DNA from: Rhodoferax ferrireducens T118
Lineage (GTDB): Bacteria; Pseudomonadota; Gammaproteobacteria; Burkholderiales; Burkholderiaceae_C
DNA: 64,000 nucleotides
Assembly: GCF_000013605.1 (NCBI RefSeq)
Contig: NC_007908.1
Span: forward strand, 3,224,001-3,288,000
Direction: 5' to 3'
Notes under the pieces: generated by a model
What the model saw: the letters and a program-made list of their open reading frames with translations, nothing else
What the model was told of the DNA's origin: nothing
Databases searched by the model: none
Shown: one piece after another, positions 18,136-28,055 of the stretch
How positions within the stretch are numbered: the first letter of the stretch is position 1
How the letters are laid out: every line of letters begins with the position of its first letter
Position numbers and translations under genes: made by a program

Positions 18136-18588
18136 ATGAAAGTTTTGTTGACCGTGAGTCTGCTTGTTCTGCTGGGGGGCTGTGCCACCAGCAGCCCGGA
18201 TGTCATCCAGCGCGGTGATGCCCAGCGCATGTCCGAAGTGATAGATGCCACTGTATTGAGCGTTCGCCCGGTCACGGTCGATGGCAGTCAGTCTGGCGCG
18301 GGGGCAGTGGCGGGCGGCGTGGTCGGCGGCATTGCCGGCTCCAGTGTGGGCGGGCGGCGTGAAAATGCCGTGGTGGGCGTCTTGGGAGCCGTGGTCGGCG
18401 CGGTGGCGGGCAATGCGATCGAGCGCATGGGCACGCAGGAAGAAGCGGTCGAAATCCTGGTGCAACTCAGGAATGGCAGCCGCCGTGCCATCGTGCAAGC
18501 CAAGGGCAACCAGACCTTGCTGCCCGGTGATGCGGTCGTTCTGGTCACCACCGGTGGCAAGGTGCGCGTCACCCGGGCACTGAGATGA
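18136..18588 (+). CDS. Glycine-zipper outer-membrane lipoprotein (SlyB-like)
   Basis: This 150-residue lipoprotein has signal and lipobox LLGGCATS, then a glycine-zipper region (GAVAGGVVGGIAGSSVGG and GAVVGAVAGNAIER) and a C-terminal beta domain ending in VLVTTGGKVRVTRAL. This is the SlyB/PcP layout, and such proteins sit in the outer membrane and contribute to envelope integrity. A GGGGTAAGGA ribosome-binding region precedes the start. Confidence 0.88.
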   Translation: MKVLLTVSLLVLLGGCATSSPDVIQRGDAQRMSEVIDATVLSVRPVTVDGSQSGAGAVAGGVVGGIAGSSVGGRRENAVVGVLGAVVGAVAGNAIERMGTQEEAVEILVQLRNGSRRAIVQAKGNQTLLPGDAVVLVTTGGKVRVTRALR

Positions 18589-18617
18589 CAACAACCAGAT
18601 TGGCCGGACCTTGCGAA

Positions 18618-18684
18618 AATTTACAAGCCTTTTTGCCATCCAGCCCCCGTCGAATATAGGTAGGTAGCTATGCCTTTTATAGCG
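18618..18684 (+). repeat. Interspersed repeat, copy 3, upstream of the RAYT gene
   Basis: It contains CAGCCCCCGTCGAATATAGG and the perfect stem GCTAT/ATAGC (18667-18671 with 18679-18683). It lies between the SlyB-like gene and the transposase, 53 bases before the latter. The GGC-N4-GCC left stem seen in most other copies is lost here. Confidence 0.82.
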
Positions 18685-18737
18685 TCTCGACGATGCGGCC
18701 GCGGCTAACCTGACTTAACGCTTCCATCTGGAGAACC

Positions 18738-19442
18738 ATGGCCCGCCTGCCCCGCCTTACCCTGCCCGGCTATCCGCATCACATCATCCAGCGTGGCAAC
18801 AACCGGCAGGCGATTTTTGCGACAAAGGCGGACTATCAGACCATGCTCGACCTGCTGGCGGAAAACGCCAGGAAGTTCGACGTTGCCATTCATGCCTATG
18901 TGTTGATGAGCAACCACTTCCATCTGCTGGCCACACCACACACCGCGGACGGCCTGCCGCAGATGATGCAAGCGGTGGGTCGGCGTTATGTGCGCTATTT
19001 CAACGACAGCCAAAAGCGCAGCGGCACCCTGTGGGAAGGTCGCTACAAATCCACCCTGATCCAGACCGAGCGCTATTTGCTGGCCTGCATGGTCTACATC
19101 GACCTCAATCCGGTGCGCGCCGGGCTGGTGGGGCAAGCGGGTGACTATCCGTGGTCAAGCTACGGCCACTACACCGGCCTGCGCAGTGACAAGCTGATCA
19201 CCCCGCACCCGCTGGTGTGGGAGCTGGGCAACACGCCGTTTGCGCGCGAAGCCGCCTATGCGGAGTTGGTGCAAGGCGGCCTCAACCCAGTGCAACAAGC
19301 GGCGTTAACTGACAGCGTTTTGCGCGGCTGGGCGTTGGGTGAACCCGATTTTGTCGCCGAGTTACAAAAAAGAACGCAGCGCCGGCTTGCCAAGATCAGC
19401 GCGGGGCGACCGGTTTCCATTCAAAAAAATACACAAAATTAG
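18738..19442 (+). CDS. REP-associated tyrosine transposase (RAYT, Y1_Tnp family)
   Basis: This 234-residue HUH single-strand transposase of the IS200-related RAYT group appears intact. It opens with RLPRLTLPGYPHHIIQRGNN, has the HUH metal motif in MSNHFHLLATP, and the RYLLACMVYIDLNPVRAG segment containing the candidate catalytic Tyr. RAYTs are known to act on REP-type palindromic repeats. Copies of the interspersed repeat lie on both sides, and the TAG stop sits within the downstream copy (AAAATTAGGCC). No IS ends or target duplication were recognised. Confidence 0.93.
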   Translation: MARLPRLTLPGYPHHIIQRGNNRQAIFATKADYQTMLDLLAENARKFDVAIHAYVLMSNHFHLLATPHTADGLPQMMQAVGRRYVRYFNDSQKRSGTLWEGRYKSTLIQTERYLLACMVYIDLNPVRAGLVGQAGDYPWSSYGHYTGLRSDKLITPHPLVWELGNTPFAREAAYAELVQGGLNPVQQAALTDSVLRGWALGEPDFVAELQKRTQRRLAKISAGRPVSIQKNTQN

Positions 19443-19484
19443 GCCATATCCCTCGTGGATACTTCATATATTGCTATTATTTTA
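19434..19484 (+). repeat. Interspersed repeat, degenerate copy 4, downstream of the RAYT gene
   Basis: This is a weaker match: AATTAGGCCATATCCCTCGT followed at the usual distance by TTGCTATTATTTTAATG. The terminal stem is poorly preserved. Placement directly at the RAYT stop and similarity to copies 1-3 support the call. Confidence 0.55.
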
Positions 19485-19490
19485 ATGTGT

Positions 19491-19549
19491 CCCCAATTAT
19501 TTTATATGCAATAAATTCAATGAATAATTGGAATCTGACCCCAATTATT
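19491..19549 (+). repeat. CCCCAATTATT direct and inverted repeats next to RAYT
   Basis: CCCCAATTATT occurs at 19491-19501 and again at 19539-19549. The inverted form AATAATTGG is at 19523-19531. The first and middle units could form a 9-bp stem. Sequences of the form GGGGTCAGATTCCAATTATT are, as I recall, common beside transposases of this class. These may be recognition or end sequences left by RAYT activity (inference). Confidence 0.65.
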
Positions 19550-19613
19550 GTGCTTGGAACTTTTGTTGCGCTGCGGTATTCTTCACCATTCCCACAATTT
19601 TTAGGAGCGCGCC

Positions 19614-22600
19614 ATGACAAGGGCTGCCGAGATCAAGCATCTCCAGGAACACGGTTTGTACTCATCCACCCAGGAGCACGATGCGTGTGGTGTGGGTTTT
19701 GTGGCGCACATCAAAGGCGTCAAGTCGCATGACATCGTTCAAAACGCCTTGAAGATTCTGGAGAACCTGGACCATCGGGGTGCCGTCGGCGCCGACAAGC
19801 TGATGGGCGACGGTGCGGGCATCTTGATTCAGTTGCCCGACGCGCTGTACCGCGAAGAAATGGCCGCACAGGGCGTCACCCTGCCCCCGTTTGGCGAGTA
19901 CGGCGTGGGCATGATCTTTTTGCCCAAGGAGCACGCCAGCCGGCTCGCCTGCGAGGAGGAGTTGGAGCGCGCCATCAAGGCCGAGGGACAGGTGTTGCTG
20001 GGCTGGCGCGATGTGCCGGTGAACCGCGACATGCCGATGTCGCCCACCGTGCGTCTGAAAGAGCCGGTTCTCAAACAACTGTTTATTGGCCGCGGCAACG
20101 ATGTGATCGTGCAGGACGCGCTGGAGCGCAAGCTGTACGTGATCCGCAAGACCGCCAGCGCCGCCATCCAGAACCTGCAGCTCAAGCACAGCAAAGAGTA
20201 TTACGTGCCCAGCATGTCGACCCGTACCGTGATTTACAAAGGCTTGTTGCTGGCCGATCAGGTGAGCACCTACTATCTGGATCTGCAGGATGAGCGCTGC
20301 GTCTCGGCGCTGGGCCTGGTGCATCAGCGCTTTTCCACCAACACCTTCCCCGAGTGGCCGCTGGCACACCCGTACCGCTATGTGGCGCACAACGGCGAGA
20401 TCAACACCGTCAAGGGCAACTACAACTGGATGAAGGCGCGCGAAGGCGTGATGTCCTCCCCCGTGCTGGGGGCCGATCTGCAAAAGCTGTACCCGATCAG
20501 CTTCCCCGACCAGTCCGACACCGCCACCTTTGACAACTGTCTGGAACTGCTGACCATGGCCGGCTACCCGCTGGCACAGGCCGTGATGATGATGATCCCG
20601 GAGCCGTGGGAACAACACGCCACCATGGAGGCGCGTCGCAAGGCGTTTTATGAGTACCACGCCGCCATGATGGAGCCGTGGGACGGCCCGGCCAGCATCG
20701 TGTTCACCGACGGCCGCCAGATTGGCGCCACGCTCGACCGCAACGGCCTGCGCCCTTCGCGCTACTGCATCACCGATGACGATCTGGTCATCATGGCATC
20801 CGAGTCCGGCGTGTTGCCCGTTCCGGAAAACAAAATCGTGCGCAAATGGCGGCTGCAGCCCGGCAAGATGTTCCTGATCGACCTGGAACAGGGCCGCATG
20901 ATCGACGACGACGAGCTCAAGGCCAATCTGGTCAACAGCAAGCCGTATCAGCAATGGATCGAGAACCTGCGCATTCGCCTCGATGATGTGGAGGGTGGCA
21001 GCGAGCCCGCCTCGGCGTCTGAAGTGGCGGTCAGTCTGCTCGACCGCCAGCAGGCCTTTGGTTTCACGCAGGAAGACATCAAGTTTCTGATCGCCCCCAT
21101 GGCCACCGCCGGTGAAGAAGCCATCGGCTCCATGGGCAACGACAGCCCGCTGGCCGTCCTGAGCGACAAAAACAAGCCGCTCTACAACTACTTCAAGCAG
21201 TTGTTTGCCCAGGTGACCAACCCGCCCATCGACCCGATTCGCGAAGCGATTGTGATGAGTCTGGTGTCCTTTGTCGGCCCCAAGCCAAACCTGCTCGACA
21301 TCAACCAGGTCAACCCGCCGATGCGCCTCGAAGTCAGCCAGCCGGTGCTGGACTTTGCTGACATGGCCAAGCTGCGCGACATCGAAAAATACACGCGCGG
21401 CAAGTTCCGCAGCCACACGCTCGACATCACCTACCCACTGGCCTGGGGCCACGAGGGCGTGGAAGCGCAATTGGCGTCCCTCTGCGCCGAAGCGGTGGAC
21501 GCGATCAAGGGTGGAAACAACATCCTGATCATCAGCGACCGCGGCATCAGCGCGACGCAGGTCGCCATACCCGCTCTGCTGGCGCTGTCCGCCGTTCACC
21601 AACACCTGGTGCGCGCCGGCTTGCGCACCACCGCCGGTCTGGTGGTCGAGACCGGCACCGCACGTGAAGTGCATCACTTTGGTGTACTCGCCGGCTATGG
21701 CGCCGAAGCGGTGCACCCGTACCTGGCGATGGAAACGCTGGCCGATATCTGCAAGGATCTGCCGGGTGAACTCAGCGCCGAAAAAGCCATCTACAACTAC
21801 GTCAAGGCGGTCGGCAAGGGACTCTCCAAGATCATGTCCAAGATGGGCGTGAGCACCTACATGAGCTACTGCGGCGCGCAGTTGTTCGAGGCCATTGGCT
21901 TGTCCACCGATGTGGTGGCCAAGTACTTCACGGGCACCCCGAGCCGGGTCGAGGGCATCACCGTGTTCGACATTGCTGAAGAGGTCATCCGCATGCACAA
22001 GGCGGCTTTTGGCTTGGATCCGGTGCTGGCCAGCATGCTCGATGCCGGTGGCGAATACGCCTGGCGCACCCGCGGTGAAGACCACATGTGGACGCCCGAC
22101 GCGATTGCCAAACTGCAGCACAGCACACGCGCCAACAGCTGGCACACGTACAAGGAATACGCGCAGATCGTCAACGACCAGAGCAAACGCCACATGACGC
22201 TGCGCGGCTTGTTTGAATTCAAGATTGACCCCGCCAAAGCCATTCCGGTGGAGCAAGTGGAGTCAGCCGCGGAGATTGTCAAACGCTTTGCCACCGGCGC
22301 CATGTCGCTCGGCTCGATTTCAACCGAAGCACACGCCACGCTGTCGGTGGCCATGAACCGCCTGGGCGGCAAGAGCAATACCGGCGAGGGCGGCGAGGAC
22401 CCGGCGCGTTACCGCAACGAACTCAAAGGCATCCCGATCAAACTCGGCGACACACTCAAAAGCGTGATTGGTGCCGATGTCGTGGAAGTCGATCTGCCTT
22501 TGCAGGACGGTGACTCGTTACGTTCACGCATCAAGCAGGTGGCCTCCGGTCGCTTTGGCGTCACCGCTGAGTACCTCACCAGCGCAGACCAGATCCAGAT

Positions 22601-24347
22601 CAAGATGGCGCAAGGTGCCAAGCCGGGTGAAGGCGGTCAATTGCCGGGCGGCAAGGTGTCGGACTACATCGGTCGCCTGCGCCACTCGATACCCGGCGTG
22701 CCGCTGATTTCGCCGCCGCCGCACCATGATATTTACTCGATCGAGGATCTGGCGCAACTGATTCACGACCTGAAAAACGTGGCGCCGCACGCCAGCATCA
22801 GCGTCAAGCTGGTGAGTGAGATTGGCGTCGGCACCATCGCGGCTGGCGTTGCCAAGTGCAAGGCCGACCATGTGGTGATCGCAGGCCATGATGGCGGCAC
22901 CGGTGCCTCGCCCTGGTCGTCCATCAAACACGCGGGCAGCCCCTGGGAAATCGGTCTGGCTGAAACCCAGCAAACCCTGGTGCTCAACCGCTTGCGTTCG
23001 CGCATCCGGGTGCAGACCGATGGCCAGATCAAAACCGGGCGCGACGTGGCGATTGGTGCCCTGCTGGGCGCTGACGAATTTGGCTTTGCCACCGCCCCGC
23101 TGGTGGTCGAAGGCTGCATCATGATGCGCAAATGCCACCTCAACACCTGCCCGGTCGGCGTCGCCACGCAAGACCCGGCGCTGCGTCAAAAATTCTCCGG
23201 CAAGCCCGAGCATGTGGTGAATTATTTCTTTTTCGTTGCGGAAGAAGTGCGCCACATCATGGCCCAGTTGGGCATCGCCAGGTTTGACGACCTGATTGGT
23301 CGCTCTGACCTGCTCGACATGCGCCAAGGCATCGAACACTGGAAAGCCAGCGGCCTGGACTTCGGCCGTTTGTTTGCGCAACCCAATGCCCCGGCCGAGG
23401 TACCGCGCTACCAGACCGAAACGCAAGACCATGGCCTGGCCAAATCGCTGGACAACATCCTGATCGCCAAGAGCCGCGCCGCCATCGACAAGGGCGAGAA
23501 AGTGCATTTCATGGAAATGGCGCGCAACGTCAATCGCTCCGTCGGCGCCATGCTCTCCGGCGCGGTGACGCAAGTCCACCCTGAAGGCTTGCCCGACAAC
23601 ACCATCCGCATCCAGTTGGAGGGCACCGGCGGCCAGTCCTTTGGTGCATTCCTGGCGCGCGGCATCACGCTTTATCTGATTGGGGACGCCAACGACTACA
23701 CCGGCAAAGGACTCAGTGGCGGGCGGGTCGTGGTACGCCCCAGCATCGACTTCCGGGGTGACGCGGTCAAGAACACCATCGTCGGCAACACGGTGATGTA
23801 TGGCGCCACCAGTGGCGAAGCCTATTTCAGCGGTGTCGCTGGCGAGCGCTTTGCGGTGCGTCTGTCGGGCGCGACGACGGTGGTGGAAGGCACCGGTGAC
23901 CATGGCTGCGAGTACATGACTGGCGGCACCGTGGCCGTGCTGGGTATCACCGGACGCAATTTTGCAGCCGGCATGAGCGGCGGCATCGCTTACGTTTATG
24001 ACGAGGACGGCAAGTTCGCCAAGCGCTGCAACACCGCCATGGTGTCGCTGACCAAGGTGTTGACAGCCGAGGAGCAGCGCGAGGCGATCGAGGTCAGCTT
24101 GTGGCACCGCGGCCAAAGCGATGAGGCGCAGCTGAAGAAACTGCTGGAAGAGCACAACCGCTGGACCGGCAGCAAGCGCGCCCGCGAATTGCTGGACAAC
24201 TGGGAGCTTGCCCGGCTCAAGTTCGTCAAGGTATTCCCCAATGAATACAAACGCGCGCTCGCCACAATTCATGCACAAAAAGAGGCTCTGGCCCTCACCA
24301 GTCGTGCTCAGGCAGCTACTAAAAAAGAAGTAGTTCCCGCTAAATAA
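19614..24347 (+). CDS. gltB: Glutamate synthase (NADPH) large subunit GltB
   Basis: This 1577-residue enzyme transfers the glutamine amide to 2-oxoglutarate. The N-terminal glutaminase nucleophile is Cys25 in EHDACGVGF, after a propeptide that is normally removed. The central domain is followed by the FMN/3Fe-4S synthase domain ([14 protein letters not shown]) and the C-terminal GXGXG beta-helix domain. TAGGAGCG precedes the ATG. The C-terminal 23 residues (from about 1555) are encoded by a copy of the interspersed repeat. gltD follows 11 bases later. Confidence 0.97.
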   Translation: MTRAAEIKHLQEHGLYSSTQEHDACGVGFVAHIKGVKSHDIVQNALKILENLDHRGAVGADKLMGDGAGILIQLPDALYREEMAAQGVTLPPFGEYGVGMIFLPKEHASRLACEEELERAIKAEGQVLLGWRDVPVNRDMPMSPTVRLKEPVLKQLFIGRGNDVIVQDALERKLYVIRKTASAAIQNLQLKHSKEYYVPSMSTRTVIYKGLLLADQVSTYYLDLQDERCVSALGLVHQRFSTNTFPEWPLAHPYRYVAHNGEINTVKGNYNWMKAREGVMSSPVLGADLQKLYPISFPDQSDTATFDNCLELLTMAGYPLAQAVMMMIPEPWEQHATMEARRKAFYEYHAAMMEPWDGPASIVFTDGRQIGATLDRNGLRPSRYCITDDDLVIMASESGVLPVPENKIVRKWRLQPGKMFLIDLEQGRMIDDDELKANLVNSKPYQQWIENLRIRLDDVEGGSEPASASEVAVSLLDRQQAFGFTQEDIKFLIAPMATAGEEAIGSMGNDSPLAVLSDKNKPLYNYFKQLFAQVTNPPIDPIREAIVMSLVSFVGPKPNLLDINQVNPPMRLEVSQPVLDFADMAKLRDIEKYTRGKFRSHTLDITYPLAWGHEGVEAQLASLCAEAVDAIKGGNNILIISDRGISATQVAIPALLALSAVHQHLVRAGLRTTAGLVVETGTAREVHHFGVLAGYGAEAVHPYLAMETLADICKDLPGELSAEKAIYNYVKAVGKGLSKIMSKMGVSTYMSYCGAQLFEAIGLSTDVVAKYFTGTPSRVEGITVFDIAEEVIRMHKAAFGLDPVLASMLDAGGEYAWRTRGEDHMWTPDAIAKLQHSTRANSWHTYKEYAQIVNDQSKRHMTLRGLFEFKIDPAKAIPVEQVESAAEIVKRFATGAMSLGSISTEAHATLSVAMNRLGGKSNTGEGGEDPARYRNELKGIPIKLGDTLKSVIGADVVEVDLPLQDGDSLRSRIKQVASGRFGVTAEYLTSADQIQIKMAQGAKPGEGGQLPGGKVSDYIGRLRHSIPGVPLISPPPHHDIYSIEDLAQLIHDLKNVAPHASISVKLVSEIGVGTIAAGVAKCKADHVVIAGHDGGTGASPWSSIKHAGSPWEIGLAETQQTLVLNRLRSRIRVQTDGQIKTGRDVAIGALLGADEFGFATAPLVVEGCIMMRKCHLNTCPVGVATQDPALRQKFSGKPEHVVNYFFFVAEEVRHIMAQLGIARFDDLIGRSDLLDMRQGIEHWKASGLDFGRLFAQPNAPAEVPRYQTETQDHGLAKSLDNILIAKSRAAIDKGEKVHFMEMARNVNRSVGAMLSGAVTQVHPEGLPDNTIRIQLEGTGGQSFGAFLARGITLYLIGDANDYTGKGLSGGRVVVRPSIDFRGDAVKNTIVGNTVMYGATSGEAYFSGVAGERFAVRLSGATTVVEGTGDHGCEYMTGGTVAVLGITGRNFAAGMSGGIAYVYDEDGKFAKRCNTAMVSLTKVLTAEEQREAIEVSLWHRGQSDEAQLKKLLEEHNRWTGSKRARELLDNWELARLKFVKVFPNEYKRALATIHAQKEALALTSRAQAATKKEVVPAK
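24276..24334 (+). repeat. Interspersed repeat, copy 5, forming the 3' end of gltB coding sequence
   Basis: The copy reads AGGCTCTGGCCCTCACCAGT, then CAGGCAGCTACT at exactly the same spacing as in the copy at 59031. It ends in a perfect CTACT/AGTAG stem (24316-24320 with 24329-24333). It is read in frame as [17 protein letters not shown] near the GltB C-terminus. Confidence 0.72.
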
Positions 24348-24358
24348 GGACAAGAATC

Positions 24359-25825
24359 ATGGGAAAAGTAACGGGTTTCATGGAGTTTGAACGCATCGAG
24401 GAGGGCTACAAGCCAGTGCCTGAGCGCTTGAAGAATTACAAAGAGTTTGTGCTCGGCCTGGATGACAAGCAGGCCAACAAGCAGGCGGCGCGCTGCATGG
24501 ACTGCGGCACGCCGTTTTGCAGCAGCGGCTGCCCGGTCAACAACATCATTCCGGATTTCAACGACCTGGTGTACCGGGGCGACTGGAAAAATGCGATTGA
24601 AGTGCTGCACAGCACCAACAACTTCCCCGAGTTCACCGGCCGCATCTGCCCGGCGCCGTGCGAGGCGGCTTGTGTGCTCAACGTGAACGACAGTGCCGTG
24701 GGCATCAAGTCGATTGAACACGCCATCATCGACCGCGCCTGGTCTGAGGGCTGGGTCACCGCGCGCCCGGCCCAACACAAAACCGGAAAAACAGTGGCGG
24801 TGGTGGGCTCCGGCCCGGCCGGCATGGCGGCAGCGCAGCAGCTGGCGCGGGTCGGCCACGACGTCACCCTGTTCGAGAAAAACGACCGCGTCGGCGGCTT
24901 GCTGCGTTATGGCATTCCTGATTTCAAGATGGAAAAGTCGCACATCGACCGCCGTGTGGAACAGCTGCAACAAGAGGGCGTGACGATTCGCACCGGAGTC
25001 CTGGTCGGCGCCATGCCCAAGGGCTCCAAGGTCACCAACTGGGCCAAAGAAACAATTTCTCCCGCTCAGTTGCAACAAGACTTTGACGCCGTGTTGCTGA
25101 CCGGCGGCGCCGAGCAGTCGCGTGACCTGCCCGTGCCGGGGCGCGATCTGGATGGCATTTATTTCGCCATGGAGTTTTTGCCCCAGCAAAACAAGGTCAA
25201 CGCCGGTGACAAGCTGAAGGGCCAGTTGCGTGCCACGGACAAACACGTCATCGTGATTGGCGGCGGCGACACCGGCTCTGACTGCGTCGGCACCAGCAAC
25301 CGCCATGGCGCGGCCAGCGTCACCCAATTTGAGGTGATGCCGCAACCCCCGGCGGAGGAAAACCGGCCGCTGACCTGGCCCAATTGGCCCATGAAACTGC
25401 GCACCAGTTCCAGCCACGAGGAGGGTTGCACCCGTGAGTTCGCCGTTTCCACCAAGGAATTCATCGGTGAAAAAGGCAAACTCACAGGCATCAAGACCGT
25501 CCATGTTGCGTTCAAGGACGGCCAGATGGTAGAGATTGCCGGTACCGAGAAAACCTACCAGGCCGATTTGGTGTTGCTGGCCATGGGTTTTGTCCATCCG
25601 GTCGCCACGGTGCTGGAGGCTTTTGGCGTCGCCAAGGACGCACGCGGCAACGCCAAGGCGACCACCGAGTTCAGCGGCGGCTACGCCACCAATGTGGCCA
25701 AGGTGTTTGCGGCGGGCGACATGCGCCGCGGCCAGAGTCTGGTGGTGTGGGCGATTCGCGAAGGTCGCCAGGCAGCGCGAGCGGTGGACGAATTCCTGAT
25801 GGGATTCAGCAATCTGCCACGCTGA
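24359..25825 (+). CDS. gltD: Glutamate synthase small subunit GltD
   Basis: This 488-residue FAD/NADPH subunit delivers electrons to GltB. The N-terminal domain has the Cys motifs CMDCGTPFC and CPAPCEAAC for 4Fe-4S clusters. The FAD dinucleotide motif is [13 protein letters not shown], and the NADPH motif is [13 protein letters not shown]. The FAD-binding end has [18 protein letters not shown]. Order and spacing with gltB are standard. The pair is followed by a strong terminator hairpin. Confidence 0.97.
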   Translation: MGKVTGFMEFERIEEGYKPVPERLKNYKEFVLGLDDKQANKQAARCMDCGTPFCSSGCPVNNIIPDFNDLVYRGDWKNAIEVLHSTNNFPEFTGRICPAPCEAACVLNVNDSAVGIKSIEHAIIDRAWSEGWVTARPAQHKTGKTVAVVGSGPAGMAAAQQLARVGHDVTLFEKNDRVGGLLRYGIPDFKMEKSHIDRRVEQLQQEGVTIRTGVLVGAMPKGSKVTNWAKETISPAQLQQDFDAVLLTGGAEQSRDLPVPGRDLDGIYFAMEFLPQQNKVNAGDKLKGQLRATDKHVIVIGGGDTGSDCVGTSNRHGAASVTQFEVMPQPPAEENRPLTWPNWPMKLRTSSSHEEGCTREFAVSTKEFIGEKGKLTGIKTVHVAFKDGQMVEIAGTEKTYQADLVLLAMGFVHPVATVLEAFGVAKDARGNAKATTEFSGGYATNVAKVFAAGDMRRGQSLVVWAIREGRQAARAVDEFLMGFSNLPR

Positions 25826-25905
25826 GATCGTCCACCTGGGATTCCAGGCCGGGCTTGGGGCGGGCGGGCGCAGGCCCGAGTCCGTGTAATCCCTTATGAT
25901 GCAGG

Positions 25906-25933
25906 GGCCGGGCAAGACCCGGCCTTGTTTTTT
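25906..25933 (+). terminator. Intrinsic terminator after gltBD
   Basis: The stem is GGCCGGG (25906-25912), the loop CAAGA and the returning stem CCCGGCC (25918-25924). TTGTTTTTT follows. It ends 11 bases before mlaF, so it separates gltBD from the mla operon. Confidence 0.88.
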
Positions 25934-25944
25934 CAACACCCCAA

Positions 25945-26760
25945 ATGGCCCCCAATCCCGAATCCCTTGTTGAACTGCGAAATCTCACCTTTGGCTACGG
26001 TGAGCAGGTGGTTTTGGACAATATTTCCATGTCGGTACCGCGTGGCAAGGTCACGGCGCTCATGGGCGCATCGGGGGGCGGAAAAACCACCATCCTGCGC
26101 CTGATCGGTGGTCAAAACCGGGCCAAGTCGGGTGAGATGCTGTTCGACGGGCAGGATGTCACGCCGATGAACCAGGCCCAGCTCTACGCGGCGCGCCGAC
26201 GCATGGGCATGTTGTTTCAGTTTGGCGCCCTGTTCGCCGATTTGTCGGTGTTTGAGAACGTGGCGTTTCCCTTGCGCGAACACACCAACCTCTCAGACCC
26301 TCTGATTCGCCACATTGTCCTGATGAAACTCAATGCAGTCGGCTTGCGCGGCGCGCGCGACCTGATGCCCAGCGATCTGTCGGGCGGCATGGCGCGGCGC
26401 GTTGCGCTGGCACGCGCCATTGCACTGGACCCGGAACTGGTGATGTACGACGAGCCGTTTTCCGGCCTGGACCCCATTTCACTCGCCATTGCGGCGCGTT
26501 TGATCCGCCAGCTCAATGACTCCATGGGCCTGACCAGCGTTTTCGTCTCGCACGAGCTGGAGCAGACCTTCGCCATTTCGGACCACGTCATCATTCTGGC
26601 CAACGGCAAAATCGCCGCTCAGGGCACGCCCGAGCAAGTGCGCCAGAGCACCGATCCGCTGGTCTACCAGTATGTGAATGCCTTATCAGACGGCCCGGTG
26701 CGCTTCCATTACCCCGGTCCGTCGATTGAAGAAGATTTCAGTGCAGGAGCAACGCCATGA
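25945..26760 (+). CDS. mlaF: Phospholipid ABC transporter ATPase MlaF
   Basis: This 271-residue ATPase of the Mla lipid-asymmetry transporter has Walker A GASGGGKT, signature LSGGMARRVALARA, Walker B VMYDEPFSGLDP and switch His in FVSHELEQ. It powers phospholipid transport between the inner membrane and periplasmic MlaC. The stop overlaps mlaE by 4 bases. Confidence 0.95.
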   Translation: MAPNPESLVELRNLTFGYGEQVVLDNISMSVPRGKVTALMGASGGGKTTILRLIGGQNRAKSGEMLFDGQDVTPMNQAQLYAARRRMGMLFQFGALFADLSVFENVAFPLREHTNLSDPLIRHIVLMKLNAVGLRGARDLMPSDLSGGMARRVALARAIALDPELVMYDEPFSGLDPISLAIAARLIRQLNDSMGLTSVFVSHELEQTFAISDHVIILANGKIAAQGTPEQVRQSTDPLVYQYVNALSDGPVRFHYPGPSIEEDFSAGATP

Positions 26761-27539
26761 GTTGGTACAAACCCGCTGATATCGGCTTTGCCGCGCGCGG
26801 TCAACTGGCCAACTTGGGCCTGGGCGCGCGCCTGTTCATTCGCCTGCTGACCACCTTGGGGCCGAGCTTCAAACGCTTCGGCCTGATCCGCGACCAGATT
26901 CACTTTCTGGGCAACTACTCGCTGGCCATCATCGCGGTGTCGGGCTTGTTTGTCGGTTTTGTATTTGGCTTGCAGGGCTACTACACGCTGCAGCGCTACG
27001 GCTCATCCTCCGCCCTGGGCCTGCTGGTGACCCTCACGCTGGTGCGCGAACTGGGTCCGGTGGTGACCGCCTTGTTGTTTGCCGGCAGGGCCGGTACCTC
27101 GCTCACCGCGGAGATCGGGCTGATGAAAGCGGGCGAACAAATCAGCGTCATGGAGATGATGGCGGTGGACCCGGTACAGCGCATTCTGGCACCGCGCTTC
27201 TGGGCCGGTGTGATCACCATGCCCTTGCTGGCCGCCGTGTTTAGCGCCATGGGCATCATTGGTGGTTGGGTGGTGGGCGTGCTGATGATTGGGGTCGATG
27301 GTGGTTCATTCTGGAGCCAGATACAGGAGGGTGTCGATGTCTGGCAAGACCTGGGCAACGGCATTGTCAAAAGCATTGTGTTTGGTTTTACCGTGACTTT
27401 TATCGCGCTGCTGCAGGGTTTTGAGGCGCAACCCACCCCCGAAGGCGTCGCCAGCGCCACCACGCGCACCGTGGTCGTGGCATCGCTGGCCGTGCTGGGA
27501 CTTGATTTCATTCTGACCGCCATGATGTTTACGGTGTGA
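26757..27539 (+). CDS. mlaE: Phospholipid ABC transporter permease MlaE
   Basis: This 260-residue integral membrane protein of the MlaE/YrbE family has an amphipathic N-terminal helix, about five to six membrane segments, and the conserved LVRELGPVVTALLFAGRAGTS segment in its central portion. It forms the membrane channel with MlaF outside and MlaD on the periplasmic face. It is coupled to mlaF by ATGA, and mlaD follows after 27 bases with its own GAGAAAAA ribosome-binding region. Confidence 0.95.
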   Translation: MSWYKPADIGFAARGQLANLGLGARLFIRLLTTLGPSFKRFGLIRDQIHFLGNYSLAIIAVSGLFVGFVFGLQGYYTLQRYGSSSALGLLVTLTLVRELGPVVTALLFAGRAGTSLTAEIGLMKAGEQISVMEMMAVDPVQRILAPRFWAGVITMPLLAAVFSAMGIIGGWVVGVLMIGVDGGSFWSQIQEGVDVWQDLGNGIVKSIVFGFTVTFIALLQGFEAQPTPEGVASATTRTVVVASLAVLGLDFILTAMMFTV

Positions 27540-27566
27540 AGACCGAACAAATCGAAGAGAAAAAAT

Positions 27567-28055
27567 ATGCAACGCTCGAAAAATGATGTCTGGGTTGGCC
27601 TGTTTGTGCTGATCGGGGCGGCGGCCATTCTGTTCCTGGCCTTGCAGGCAGCCAATTTGTTGACCCTGAGTTTTGAAAAAACCTACCAGGTGAGCGCCAA
27701 ATTTGACAACATTGGCGGACTCAAGCCCAAAGCAGCAATCCGCAGTGCGGGCGTGGTGGTCGGCCGGGTAGAAAAAATAGTGTTTGATGACAAATCATTT
27801 CAGGCCCGCGTGACCCTGGCACTGGAAAAGCAGTATGTATTCCCCAAGGACAGTTCCCTTAAAATTCTCACCAGCGGCTTGCTCGGTGAGCAATATTTGG
27901 GGCTGGAGCCCGGTGCCGATGAGAAAACGCTGGCCGCTGGTGACACCATCTCCAGCACGCAGTCGGCGGTGGTGCTGGAAAATCTGATCAGTCAATTTTT
28001 GTTCAGCAAGGCTGCCGATAGCAGCACGCCTGCTGCCGATGGGGTCAAAAAATGA
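27567..28055 (+). CDS. mlaD: Phospholipid transporter substrate-binding MCE protein MlaD
   Basis: This 162-residue protein has one N-terminal membrane helix (VGLFVLIGAAAILFLALQAA) and a single MCE domain with FDNIGGLKPKAAIRSAGVVV. It ends in a short helix (ENLISQFLFSKA) that fits the hexameric pore. It is slightly shorter than E. coli MlaD. The stop overlaps mlaA by 4 bases. Confidence 0.94.
   Translation: MQRSKNDVWVGLFVLIGAAAILFLALQAANLLTLSFEKTYQVSAKFDNIGGLKPKAAIRSAGVVVGRVEKIVFDDKSFQARVTLALEKQYVFPKDSSLKILTSGLLGEQYLGLEPGADEKTLAAGDTISSTQSAVVLENLISQFLFSKAADSSTPAADGVKK

Noticed and set aside
18738..19442. Reading the RAYT gene as a complete IS200/IS605 element
   Set aside because: The protein is of the REP-associated type and no subterminal IS ends, tnpB or target-site preference were recognisable.
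19662..24353. Long open frames on the minus strand across gltB (up to 864 codons)
   Set aside because: They are antisense shadows caused by high GC and third-position bias of gltB. Their translations are His/Gln/Arg-rich without recognisable domains.
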